From Heritagella_A intestinalis (lineage in GTDB: Bacteria > Bacillota > Clostridia > Oscillospirales > Acutalibacteraceae): a DNA stretch of 58,064 bases. The notes beneath the pieces were generated by a model that was not told where the DNA came from, did not search any database, and was given only the letters and a program-made list of their open reading frames with translations. Positions 1 through 7,769 of this stretch are shown here, one piece after another. Position 1 is the stretch's first letter. Every line of letters starts with the position of its first letter. Made by a program: the position numbers and the translations under genes. The stretch covers positions 1 to 58,064 of the forward strand of contig CAJFQF010000017.1 in NCBI GenBank assembly GCA_904418995.1, in the 5' to 3' direction.

Positions 1-1
1 G

Positions 2-661
2 GATTTCTACTACTATGGCTGCAAACATCGCTCTATGACCCGTGGGCATAAATGCGATTACAAGAAGCAAATTCGGAAAGAGCTGCTGGACGATGCTGTA
101 GCGGAGGTAATCTGTAAGCTGGTCAGCAATCCCAAATTTGCGGCGATGATGCAGGAAAAGATTAACATGAAAGTTGATACCACGGCGATTGAGCAGGAAA
201 TCAGCAACTATGAAAAGCAGCTTCGTCAGGCTTATTCCACCAAATCCAAGCTGATTGAAGAAATCGACTCTCTTGACCCAGACGACCGGCATTACAGCAG
301 GCGGAAATCAGACCTTGATGATCGGCTCTATGGGATGTATGATAAGATTGAAGAATTAGAATCCCTGCTGATTGCAGCTAGAGCCAAGAAACAGGCCATT
401 GAGGCAGAAAAGCTGACCGGCGATAATATCTACAAGGTCCTGATCTACTTCGATCAACTCTATGGAAAGATGAACGACAGAGAGAAACGGCAGCTGATTG
501 AAGAACTGATCTCTGAAATTCAGATTTACCCGGAGCGTCAGCCCAATGGCCAGTGGCTGAAATCCATCAAGTTCCGGCTGCCTATCATCGAGGAAGATAT
601 GAATATCAGTTTGGACAATGAACAGCAAGTTGAGACCGTCGCCCTCCTTTCCAAGGAATAA
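2..661 (+). CDS. Large serine recombinase, C-terminal part (partial)
   Basis: Open at the left window edge, so only about 219 C-terminal residues are visible. Two cysteines near the edge (YYYGCKHRS and GHKCDY) fit the second half of the zinc-ribbon of large serine recombinases. After that comes a long charged coiled coil (roughly residues 60-150) and the KLTGDNIYKVLIYFDQLY / DREKRQLIEELISEI region typical of the C-terminus of these enzymes in Clostridial conjugative elements and prophages. The catalytic serine domain is outside the window. Such genes normally sit at the end of an integrated element, so the element should extend to the left and its junction should lie in the following 200 bp. 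Family call is confident; which element it belongs to cannot be seen. Confidence 0.8.
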   Translation, partial: DFYYYGCKHRSMTRGHKCDYKKQIRKELLDDAVAEVICKLVSNPKFAAMMQEKINMKVDTTAIEQEISNYEKQLRQAYSTKSKLIEEIDSLDPDDRHYSRRKSDLDDRLYGMYDKIEELESLLIAARAKKQAIEAEKLTGDNIYKVLIYFDQLYGKMNDREKRQLIEELISEIQIYPERQPNGQWLKSIKFRLPIIEEDMNISLDNEQQVETVALLSKE

Positions 662-686
662 ATCCACTGAAAAAAATGCGGTCTCC

Positions 687-807
687 TTCTCAAAGCAATC
701 GCCGGCAGGCAGTGTATTATCGCACTGTCTGCCGGCCTTTTTATTTCTCAAAGAAATGTGCCAGGCGGTTTCACAATTCTCAAACAATTCGCAATCATTT
801 TCAAAAC
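687..807. repeat. Short direct repeats TTCTCAAA downstream of the recombinase
   Basis: TTCTCAAAG occurs at 687-695 and 745-753, TTCTCAAAC at 777-785 and TTTTCAAAAC at 798-807. They flank a terminator hairpin in the noncoding gap after the recombinase. They could be recombinase-binding or attachment-site repeats; that role is inferred only from position. Confidence 0.4.
701..746 (+). terminator. Rho-independent terminator after recombinase
   Basis: GCCGGCAGGCAGTG pairs with CACTGTCTGCCGGC around a short loop, followed by CTTTTTATTT. It closes the recombinase transcript about 40 bp after the stop codon. Confidence 0.75.
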
Positions 808-875
808 AAACGGGGTTTATGATAAAAGCCGTCAAGTGCATGAGCGCAAATCAAAATAAGTGGAGGTTTCCTGAA

Positions 876-1607
876 ATGAAGAAAAAAGATTTTGTGACTC
901 TGATCATGAGCACGGTAGGCGGCATTCTCTTTGCCCTGGGAATGTGCATGGCGCTGCTGCCGGAGTGGGGCGCTATGATGCCGGGCATTGTGCTGGGCGT
1001 GATGGGCGCGGTGATTCTGCTGGCCATGGTGCTGGCCTTTGCCACCGTGGACTCCCAGGGGAACCCCCAGGTGCGCAACATCAGCGCCATCCACTATGAG
1101 CCGGAGGCCCTTTACTTTTTTACCGCCCGGGGGAAGGATTTCTGCCGGGAGCTTTTACAGGACGGCCGGGTGCAGATTCTGGGCTACACCCGGTATAAGG
1201 AGATGATTCGCCTTTCGGCAAAGGCAGTGCCGGTGCCGCCGGAGGAGCAGCAAAAGTGGATGGACATCATCTTTGCCGAGCAGCCCTACCTGGCCAACGT
1301 GTATCCGGGAGACACCCGGGAAATCGGCATGGTGTTTGCCATCCGGGACGGGGCCATGGAATACTTCCATCTGGGAGTCCGCCCGATTTTCCGGGAAAGC
1401 TATGCCATAGGCAATGGGGCCCCCGCTCCAAAGGGTTACCGGATTACCGACGCCTGTATCGGCTGCGGCGCCTGCGCCCAAAAATGCCCCCAGGGATGCA
1501 TCACCCCCGGGCAGCCCTTTGCCATTCAGCCGGAGCACTGCCTGCACTGCGGCAGCTGCTATGAATCCTGCCCGGTACAGGCAATCGAAAGGATGGGAAC
1601 CCTATGA
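876..1607 (+). CDS. Membrane-anchored PPOX-type flavin-binding / 2x[4Fe-4S] ferredoxin protein
   Basis: 243 aa from ATG 876, chosen for GGAGG at 862-866. Residues about 5-52 form two hydrophobic helices with a short turn (ALLPEWGAMMPG). From FATVDSQGNPQVRN onward the sequence follows a pyridoxamine-phosphate-oxidase/flavin-reductase split barrel, and the C-terminus carries two [4Fe-4S] motifs (CIGCGACAQKCP and CLHCGSCYESCP). The expected reaction is a flavin- and ferredoxin-linked redox step on an unknown substrate. The stop overlaps the start of the macrodomain gene by 4 bp (ATGA), so the three genes 876-3251 form one operon. Oddity: the barrel seems to lack its usual first 10-15 residues, and the membrane hairpin occupies their place, suggesting a gene fusion. 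Confidence 0.7.
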   Translation: MKKKDFVTLIMSTVGGILFALGMCMALLPEWGAMMPGIVLGVMGAVILLAMVLAFATVDSQGNPQVRNISAIHYEPEALYFFTARGKDFCRELLQDGRVQILGYTRYKEMIRLSAKAVPVPPEEQQKWMDIIFAEQPYLANVYPGDTREIGMVFAIRDGAMEYFHLGVRPIFRESYAIGNGAPAPKGYRITDACIGCGACAQKCPQGCITPGQPFAIQPEHCLHCGSCYESCPVQAIERMGTL

Positions 1608-2386
1608 CCCAGGCGGAAAGAAAGCGGTTCCTGATTCAATATCTGCTAAAGGAACTCCCCCGTGGTTCCCAGGTGGAAATCCCCGCAAACAGCCAGGCGC
1701 AAAAAAGGCTGCTGCGCTCCCTTTTCAATATCCGTATGCCCGCCCCCGCCAGCCAGGAGTTCCTCCAAATCCAGGACGCGTATCTGCAGGAGGAGCTCCG
1801 GCAAAAGGGGATCACCCCTCTGTCCAGCCTCCGGCCGGTGCAAGGGGGGATTTATCTCTGGCAGGGGGACATCACCACCCTGGCCTGTGACGCCATTGTC
1901 AACGCCGCCAACAGCCAGCTGCTGGGATGTTTCGTCCCCTGCCACGGCTGTATCGACAATGCCATCCACACCTATGCGGGCATCCAGCTCCGGCAGGCCT
2001 GCGCAGACCTCATGGATTTGCAGGGCCGCCCGGAAGAAACCGGCCTAGCCAAAATCACGCCGGCCTTTAACCTGCCCTGCAAGTATGTCATCCATACGGT
2101 AGGGCCCATTGTGTATGGGCCCCTGACGGCCCGGGAAGAATCCCAGCTGGCCTCCTGCTATCAATCCTCCTTGGCGCTTGCGGAACAAAACCATTTGCAG
2201 AGCATTGCTTTCTGCTGTATTTCCACTGGGGAATTCCACTTTCCTCCCCACCGGGCAGCGGAAATCGCCGTGCAGACCGTGAAGAACTATCGGGAACAGA
2301 CCCACAGCAACATAGAGGTGATTTTCAATGTTTTTAAAGAGAGCGACGATATCCTCTACCGAAACTTACTGGGAGCAAATCCATAA
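1604..2386 (+). CDS. Zinc-dependent macrodomain ADP-ribosyl hydrolase
   Basis: 260 aa. After an N-terminal helical region of about 85 residues comes a macrodomain starting at GDITTLACDAIVNAANS. It carries the CFVPCHGCIDNAIH segment whose Cys/His/Cys ligands mark the zinc-macrodomain class partnered with class M sirtuins in Staphylococcus and Streptococcus. Family knowledge: these enzymes remove ADP-ribose placed on target proteins by the neighbouring sirtuin. The motif CISTGEFHFPP fits the ADP-ribose binding loop. It overlaps the upstream gene by 4 bp, and the sirtuin reading frame starts 59 bp before its stop, indicating translational coupling. No GcvH-like or lipoate-ligase gene, the usual companions, is present in the window. 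Confidence 0.85.
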   Translation: MTQAERKRFLIQYLLKELPRGSQVEIPANSQAQKRLLRSLFNIRMPAPASQEFLQIQDAYLQEELRQKGITPLSSLRPVQGGIYLWQGDITTLACDAIVNAANSQLLGCFVPCHGCIDNAIHTYAGIQLRQACADLMDLQGRPEETGLAKITPAFNLPCKYVIHTVGPIVYGPLTAREESQLASCYQSSLALAEQNHLQSIAFCCISTGEFHFPPHRAAEIAVQTVKNYREQTHSNIEVIFNVFKESDDILYRNLLGANP

Positions 2387-3251
2387 GCTCCACCGGACCC
2401 TGGAGGAATCCGACGCCATTCTCCTGGGGGCAGGAGCCGGTCTCTCCACCTCTGCGGGGTTTTCCTATGGAGGAGAGCGCTTTCACCAGTACTTCTCCGA
2501 CTTTGAAGAAGCCTACGGCTTCCACGATATGTATTCCGGGGGATTTTACCCTTTCGAGACCCTGGAAGAGCACTGGTCCTATTGGAGCCGGTTTATTTTC
2601 CTCAACCGTTACAGCGACCCGCCCAAGCCGGTGTATCAAAACCTGTTGGAGCTGGTGAAGGGCAAAGACTATTTTGTCCTCACCACCAATGTGGACCACT
2701 GCTTTCAAAAGGCCGGGTTTGACAAGGAGCGGCTATTTTACACCCAGGGGGACTACGGCCTGTGGCAGTGCTCCCGTCCCTGCTGCCCCCAGACCTATGA
2801 CAATCAGGAAACCGTCCGGCAGATGGTAGAGGCCCAGGGCTTCCAGATCACAGAACAGGGGCTGGAACTGCCCGCCGGCAATCTGCCAAAGAGGTCTGTC
2901 CCCACGGAGCTGGTACCCCATTGCCCGGTGTGCGGCGCGCCCATGACCATGAACCTCCGGGCTGACAACACCTTTGTGGAGGACGGCGGGTGGCACCGGG
3001 CCTCCCAGCGGTACGGGGATTTTGTCCACCGCCACCAAGACGCCGCCATTCTGTATTTGGAGCTGGGGGTGGGAATGAACACCCCCGGCATTATTAAATT
3101 TAACTTCTGGCAGCAGGTCTACCACAACCCCAACGCCTCCTATGGCTGCATCAACCTCAGCGACGGGGCCTGCCCCAGGGAAATCGAGAAGCGGTCGGTC
3201 TGTATCCAGGCCGATATTTCCGCTGCCATAGACGATTTGCCGGGGGAGTAA
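2328..3251 (+). CDS. Class M sirtuin (SirTM), probable protein ADP-ribosyltransferase
   Basis: 307 aa. NAD-binding motif GAGAGLSTSAGFSY, the TTNVDHCF segment, and two cysteine pairs (QCSRPCC, HCPVCGAP) for the structural zinc. The position of the canonical catalytic His of deacetylating sirtuins (HG) reads Gln here (TQGDYGLWQCS), as I recall for class M sirtuins that ADP-ribosylate a lipoylated GcvH-like protein. LELGVGMNTPGIIKFNFW matches the C-terminal Rossmann part of the same class. The start overlaps the macrodomain gene; ATG 2328 is the only suitable upstream methionine. With the macrodomain it forms a writer/eraser pair; the substrate is not encoded nearby, so it is either elsewhere in the genome or different from the known one. 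Confidence 0.85.
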   Translation: MFLKRATISSTETYWEQIHKLHRTLEESDAILLGAGAGLSTSAGFSYGGERFHQYFSDFEEAYGFHDMYSGGFYPFETLEEHWSYWSRFIFLNRYSDPPKPVYQNLLELVKGKDYFVLTTNVDHCFQKAGFDKERLFYTQGDYGLWQCSRPCCPQTYDNQETVRQMVEAQGFQITEQGLELPAGNLPKRSVPTELVPHCPVCGAPMTMNLRADNTFVEDGGWHRASQRYGDFVHRHQDAAILYLELGVGMNTPGIIKFNFWQQVYHNPNASYGCINLSDGACPREIEKRSVCIQADISAAIDDLPGE

Positions 3252-3291
3252 ACGCCCCGCCGAAGATGGCGCAGAGCACCCCATTTCCTCC

Positions 3292-3324
3292 AAACCGCCT
3301 TTCCGTCTTGGGAAGGCGGTTTTG
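3292..3324 (+). terminator. Terminator of the sirtuin operon
   Basis: AAACCGCCTTTCC pairs with GGGAAGGCGGTTT, followed by a short T run; 40 bp after the sirtuin stop. Confidence 0.8.
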
Positions 3325-3354
3325 TCATGGTGGGAGGTTTCCGGAAAGCAAGGC

Positions 3355-3383
3355 TTGATGATTGCCCTTCCAGGATGTATGAT
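3355..3383 (+). promoter_or_regulatory. Promoter for rmuC
   Basis: TTGATG, 17-bp spacer, TATGAT; lies between the upstream terminator and rmuC. Confidence 0.5.
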
Positions 3384-3453
3384 AGGATAGAGAAATCCGG
3401 GGATGCGCCGGCTGCTCCCCGTCAAAAATTTATAACCCAAACGGAGGAACCCT

Positions 3454-4848
3454 ATGGAATGGATTACCCTGGCCCTTTTGGCCGTTGTTATCGTGCTGCA
3501 AGTGCTTTTGCTCCTGCGGAAAAGCAGCCCTTCCCAGCACTCCCCGTCCCAGCCCCTGCTGGAAGCCCAGGAGCGCACCCGCCAGGCGGTGCAGGAAACC
3601 GAACGCCGTCTGGAAGAAAGCCAGAGCCGCCTGCGCACCGAGCTTTCCGGCACGGTACAGGAGGCCATGGGCGCTGTGGGGCGGATGCTCTCGGAAAGCC
3701 AGAAAAACACCGGTGAACAGCAGGCGAAAAGAATCGAGGACGCCGGCCGCCACACCGCCGGGCAGCTCTCGGAAATGCGGGAGGAGATTTCTTCCCAGCT
3801 CCGCCGGATGAACGCCGACAACGAAACCCGGTTCAGCAGCTTTTCCCAGGAAAGCGGCAAAAAGCTGGACGCGATGCGCCAGACCGTGGAATCCCGGCTG
3901 GAAAGCCTGCAAAAGGACAACAACCAGAAGCTGGACAACATGCGGAGCCTGGTGGACGAAAAGCTCCAGAAAACCTTGGACGAGCGGGTGAGCCAGTCCT
4001 TCCAGCTGGTGAGCCAGCGGCTGGAACAGGTGTACAAGGGCCTGGGCGAAATGCAGAACCTGGCCTCCGGGGTGGGGGACCTGAAAAAAGTTCTCTCCAA
4101 CGTAAAGACCCGGGGCATTTTGGGCGAAATCCAGCTAGGGGCCATTTTGGAGGAAATCCTGGCCCCGGAGCAGTATGAGACCAATGTGGTCACCAAAAAG
4201 GGCAGCCAGAATCCGGTGGAATACGCGGTGAAGCTCCCCACCGAGGACGGCGCCGGGGTATACCTGCCCATTGACTCCAAATTCCCCGGGGACGCCTATG
4301 AAGCCCTGGTGCAGGCCTATGACACCGGGGACAAAGCCCAGGTGGAGGAGGCCGCCAAGGTGCTCCGCAGCCGCATCCTCTCCTTTGCCAAGGACATTCA
4401 CGACAAGTACATCAATCCGCCGGGTACCACGGATTTCGCCGTTATGTTCCTGCCCTTTGAGGGGCTGTACGCCGAGGTGGTCAACCGGGGGCTGGTAGAG
4501 GAGCTGCAAAACCGGTATAAAATCAATGTGGCCGGGCCCAGCACCATGGCCGCCCTTCTCAACAGCCTGCAAATGGGCTTCCGCACCTTTGCCATCCAGA
4601 AGCGCAGCAGCGAAGTGTGGGAGGTCCTGGGGGCTGTGAAAACAGAATTCGACAAATTCGGCGGCGTGCTGGAAGCCACCCAAAAACGCCTGGAACAGGC
4701 CAACAAGGAGCTGGACAAGCTGGTGGGAGTGCGTACCCGTCAAATCCAGCGCAAGCTCAGCAGTGTCACCCGGCTGGACCCGGCAGAGAGCGAGGCCCTG
4801 TTCGCCAAAGAGGACGGCTTCCGCCTGACAGACGGCGCTGAAGAATAA
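3454..4848 (+). CDS. rmuC: DNA recombination protein RmuC
   Basis: 464 aa. One N-terminal membrane helix (about residues 3-21), then a long coiled coil (about 30-200) rich in Glu/Gln/Arg, then the RmuC nuclease-like domain (from LKKVLSNVKTRGILGE to about residue 420; YLPIDSKFPGDAYEAL, VMFLPFEGLYAEVV, VAGPSTMAALLNSL). In Escherichia coli RmuC limits inversions at short inverted repeats; the family has a PD-(D/E)XK-like fold. Length and order match the family. ATG follows AACGGAGGAACCCT. A promoter precedes it and csoR follows after 35 bp, so the two may be co-transcribed. Confidence 0.92.
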   Translation: MEWITLALLAVVIVLQVLLLLRKSSPSQHSPSQPLLEAQERTRQAVQETERRLEESQSRLRTELSGTVQEAMGAVGRMLSESQKNTGEQQAKRIEDAGRHTAGQLSEMREEISSQLRRMNADNETRFSSFSQESGKKLDAMRQTVESRLESLQKDNNQKLDNMRSLVDEKLQKTLDERVSQSFQLVSQRLEQVYKGLGEMQNLASGVGDLKKVLSNVKTRGILGEIQLGAILEEILAPEQYETNVVTKKGSQNPVEYAVKLPTEDGAGVYLPIDSKFPGDAYEALVQAYDTGDKAQVEEAAKVLRSRILSFAKDIHDKYINPPGTTDFAVMFLPFEGLYAEVVNRGLVEELQNRYKINVAGPSTMAALLNSLQMGFRTFAIQKRSSEVWEVLGAVKTEFDKFGGVLEATQKRLEQANKELDKLVGVRTRQIQRKLSSVTRLDPAESEALFAKEDGFRLTDGAEE

Positions 4849-4883
4849 ACCCGCACTTTTCCATGTAACAAGGAGGCATCACC

Positions 4884-5159
4884 ATGAAACAATGTATGGA
4901 TTCTGAAAATCTCCACCGCCGGCTGAAAAAGATTATCGGCCAGGTGCAGGCCATCGACCGGATGATTGACGAGGACGTGCCCTGCGAGGACATCCTCTCC
5001 CAAATCAACGCCGCCAAATCCGCCCTGCACAAGGCGGGCCAGGTCGTGCTGGAAGGCCATATCCGCCACTGCGTCCGGGACGGCATCGAGCACGGGGACG
5101 CGGACCAGACCATCGCAAATTTCACCAAAGCTGTAGAACGCTTTGCCAATATGAACTAA
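4884..5159 (+). CDS. CsoR/FrmR-family metal-sensing repressor
   Basis: 91 aa, all-helical DUF156 family protein. The ligand set Cys34, His59, Cys63 (VPCEDIL, LEGHIRHCV) has the same spacing as the Cu(I) site of Mycobacterium tuberculosis CsoR (36/61/65), favouring a copper(I) or persulfide sensor over a nickel or formaldehyde sensor. It would bind operator DNA as a tetramer and release it on metal binding. No copper ATPase, CopZ or sulfur-carrier gene is adjacent, so its target is not visible. Strong ribosome site AAGGAGG nine bases before the ATG. Confidence 0.9.
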   Translation: MKQCMDSENLHRRLKKIIGQVQAIDRMIDEDVPCEDILSQINAAKSALHKAGQVVLEGHIRHCVRDGIEHGDADQTIANFTKAVERFANMN

Positions 5160-5193
5160 AACCCCCAGGCTTCCGGCAGCGGGGAATGTTCCC

Positions 5194-5222
5194 TTTCCAT
5201 CTTGCCGGTGCTGTGCTATAAT
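5194..5222 (+). promoter_or_regulatory. Promoter with extended -10 for the YfhO gene
   Basis: TTTCCA, 17-bp spacer, TGCTATAAT. A transcript starting near 5229 excludes the more upstream in-frame ATG at 5202 as translation start. Confidence 0.7.
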
Positions 5223-5270
5223 AGGCCTACCTATGATTTCTGCCTCCGGGCGCAAGGAGGAATGACCCTT

Positions 5271-7700
5271 TTGGAAAATTTACAGCGGATGCTGGAGCGC
5301 CGCCTTTTGGGCTGGCGTTCCAATAACTATTTGAAAGCCTTTGCCTACGGCCTGGGGCTGTCGTTCCTGGTCTTTCTGCCCTTTGTCATTGTGGACAACG
5401 GGTATTTCCTCTATTACGGGGACTTCAACGTCCAGCAGGTGCCTTTCTACCAAATGTGCCACGACGCAGTGCGCTCCGGCAACATGGGGTGGAGCTGGAC
5501 CACGGATTTGGGGGCCAACTTTATGGGCTCCTACACCTTCTATCTCCTGGGAAGCCCCTTCTTCTGGCTGACCATCCCCTTCCCCAGCGAGGCGGTGCCC
5601 TATCTCATGGCCCCGCTCCTGGTGCTGAAGTTCGCCTGCGCCTCCCTGGCCGGCTTTATCTACCTGCGGCGCTATGTCCGCCGGGAAAGCTGGGCGGTAG
5701 TGGGCGGCCTGCTCTACGCCTTTTCCGGGTTTTCCGTATACAATGTGTTTTTTAACCACTTCCACGAAGCCATTATTTTCTTCCCCCTGCTCCTGGCCGC
5801 TTTAGATGAGTACATGGAGACCCGCCGCCGGGGCGTTTTCGCCTTGGCCGTGGCGGCCTGCTGTTTAGTCAATTACTACTTCTTTGTGGGGCAGGTGGCC
5901 TTCTGCGTCATCTATTGGTTTGTGCGGATGTTCGCCGGAAGCTGGAATATCTCCCTGCGGGACTTCCTGTTTCTGGCCCTGGAAGCGGTGCTGGGGTTGG
6001 GCATTGCCTGCGTGCTGTTGGTGCCCTCGGTGCTGGCGGTGGTGCAAAATCCCCGGGTAGACAATCCCCAGGAGGGCTGGAACGCCCTGCTCTATGACCG
6101 GAACCAGCGGTACATCCACATTCTGGAATGCTTCTTCTTCCCGCCGGACATCCCCGCCCGGCCCAACTTCACCCCGGATTCCGGCTCCAAGTGGGCCTCT
6201 CTGGGGGCCTGGCTGCCCCTCTTCGGCATGACGGGGGTCATCGGCTGGCTGCAAACCCGCCGCCGGCACTGGGTCAAGCGGATGCTGTTCCTCTGCTTCC
6301 TCATGGCCCTGGTGCCCATTCTGAACTCCGCCTTCCAGCTGTTCAACGCCTCCTATTACGCCCGCTGGTTCTACATGATTACCCTGATGATGGCCCTGGC
6401 CACCGTCCTCTCCCTGGAATCCGCCCAGGTAAACTGGCGGCGGGCCATTGTGTGGAACACCGTTATTGTGCTGGCCATCGCCCTGCCCATCGGCCTGATG
6501 CCCACCACGGGAACCGACGAGGAAACCAACACCTCCATTCTCCAGTTCGGCCTGGAGGACTTCCCCAGCCGGTTCTGGGCCTATGTGGCCATTGCCCTGT
6601 TCTGCCTGGGGCTGCTGGCGGTGATCTTCCGGTTCTACCGCCGCCGGCCCCAGCTGTTCCGGCGGTATATCACCGTGAGCCTGTGCGGGGTGTGCGCCCT
6701 TTACTCGATTTTCGTCTTAGCTCTGGGCAAGACCCAGAGTGAAAACGCCCACGACCACCTGATTCCCTATGAGCTCAACGGCGGGGAGAATGTGGACGTT
6801 CCCGGGGGCCTGGAAAACTGCCGCTCCGACTTCTACGAATCCCTGGACAACGCCGGGATGTTCTGGCAGATTCCCAATATCCAGGCCTTCCACAGCATTG
6901 TGCCGGGCTCCATTATGGAGTTTTACCCCAGCATCGGCGTCACCCGGGACGTGGGTTCCCGGCCGGAGGTGAGCCACTACGGCCTGCGGGGGCTGGTCTC
7001 CTGCAAGTGGCTCTTTGACGACGACCACGACTCCAAATACTTTGGGGGCGTCCTCCGGGAAAGCCCCCAGATGCCCGGCTGGACCTTCTATGAAAACCAG
7101 AACGGCTACGATATCTGGGAAAACGAATACTATATCCCCATGGGCTTCTCCTATGACTACTATGTCACCCGCAGCCAATATGAATCCCTGGCGGAGACCC
7201 AGCGGGAGCTGCTGATGCTCAAGGCCATTGTGCTGGAGGACGAAGACGCCGCCCAGTATGCCGGCTCCTTGGAGCAGATAGAGGACCCCTCCACCCTGAC
7301 CTACACAGAGGACGCCTATCTCCAGGATTGCCTGGACCGCCGGGAGACCTCCTGCACCTCCTTTAGCCGAGACAACGGGGGCTTCTCCGCCACCGCAGAG
7401 AGCAGCGAGGAACGGCTGGTGTTCTTCAGCGTGCCCTATGAGGATGGCTGGAGCGCCCAGGTCAACGGGGAGCCGGCGGAAATCGTCAAGGTCAACGTGG
7501 GCTTCATGGCGGTGAAGGTGCCTGCCGGCACAGCGGAAATCCGCTTTAACTACCACACCCCGGGCCTCAATGCCGGCCTGGTGATTACCGCTGGCAGCGC
7601 CCTGGTGCTGGCCGCCTATGTGCTCCTGAGCCGGAAGCTGAAAAAGGCCCCGGTCCAAGCCGCTATGGAGGAATCCTCCGCCCCCACTACAGAAGAATAA
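5271..7700 (+). CDS. YfhO family multi-spanning membrane protein
   Basis: 809 aa from TTG 5271. The ATG at 5262 sits one base after AAGGAGG (5254-5260), too close to be used, while TTG 5271 has a 10-base spacing. The N-terminal 500 residues hold about a dozen membrane helices; early YYGDFNVQQVPFYQM and NYYFFVGQ motifs are typical of YfhO (PF09586). The C-terminal about 280 residues form an extracellular domain ending in a final helix. Characterised YfhO proteins take part in glycosylation of lipoteichoic acid or other cell-wall polymers using undecaprenyl-phosphate sugars; that role is inferred here. No partner CsbB/GtcA-like gene is adjacent. It appears to be a single-gene transcript between its own promoter and a terminator. 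Confidence 0.85.
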   Translation: MENLQRMLERRLLGWRSNNYLKAFAYGLGLSFLVFLPFVIVDNGYFLYYGDFNVQQVPFYQMCHDAVRSGNMGWSWTTDLGANFMGSYTFYLLGSPFFWLTIPFPSEAVPYLMAPLLVLKFACASLAGFIYLRRYVRRESWAVVGGLLYAFSGFSVYNVFFNHFHEAIIFFPLLLAALDEYMETRRRGVFALAVAACCLVNYYFFVGQVAFCVIYWFVRMFAGSWNISLRDFLFLALEAVLGLGIACVLLVPSVLAVVQNPRVDNPQEGWNALLYDRNQRYIHILECFFFPPDIPARPNFTPDSGSKWASLGAWLPLFGMTGVIGWLQTRRRHWVKRMLFLCFLMALVPILNSAFQLFNASYYARWFYMITLMMALATVLSLESAQVNWRRAIVWNTVIVLAIALPIGLMPTTGTDEETNTSILQFGLEDFPSRFWAYVAIALFCLGLLAVIFRFYRRRPQLFRRYITVSLCGVCALYSIFVLALGKTQSENAHDHLIPYELNGGENVDVPGGLENCRSDFYESLDNAGMFWQIPNIQAFHSIVPGSIMEFYPSIGVTRDVGSRPEVSHYGLRGLVSCKWLFDDDHDSKYFGGVLRESPQMPGWTFYENQNGYDIWENEYYIPMGFSYDYYVTRSQYESLAETQRELLMLKAIVLEDEDAAQYAGSLEQIEDPSTLTYTEDAYLQDCLDRRETSCTSFSRDNGGFSATAESSEERLVFFSVPYEDGWSAQVNGEPAEIVKVNVGFMAVKVPAGTAEIRFNYHTPGLNAGLVITAGSALVLAAYVLLSRKLKKAPVQAAMEESSAPTTEE

Positions 7701-7718
7701 TCCCCTATAGAATAAAAG

Positions 7719-7758
7719 GAACCGGGAAGGCCCCAAAGGCCCGCCCGGTTCCCTGTTT
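7719..7758. terminator. Bidirectional terminator
   Basis: GGAACCGGG pairs with CCCGGTTCC; T-rich on both outer sides (GTTTTTAT to the right, TTTTATTC on the minus strand). It ends both the YfhO gene and the minus-strand phage island. Confidence 0.8.
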
Positions 7759-7769
7759 TTATGGGTTTC

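Noticed and set aside
618..875. Upstream extension of the membrane/ferredoxin protein to 618
   Set aside because: It would run through the recombinase end and a terminator; ATG 876 has a proper ribosome site.
5202..5270. Earlier starts of the YfhO gene at 5202 or 5262
   Set aside because: 5202 lies inside the promoter; 5262 is one base after the Shine-Dalgarno sequence.
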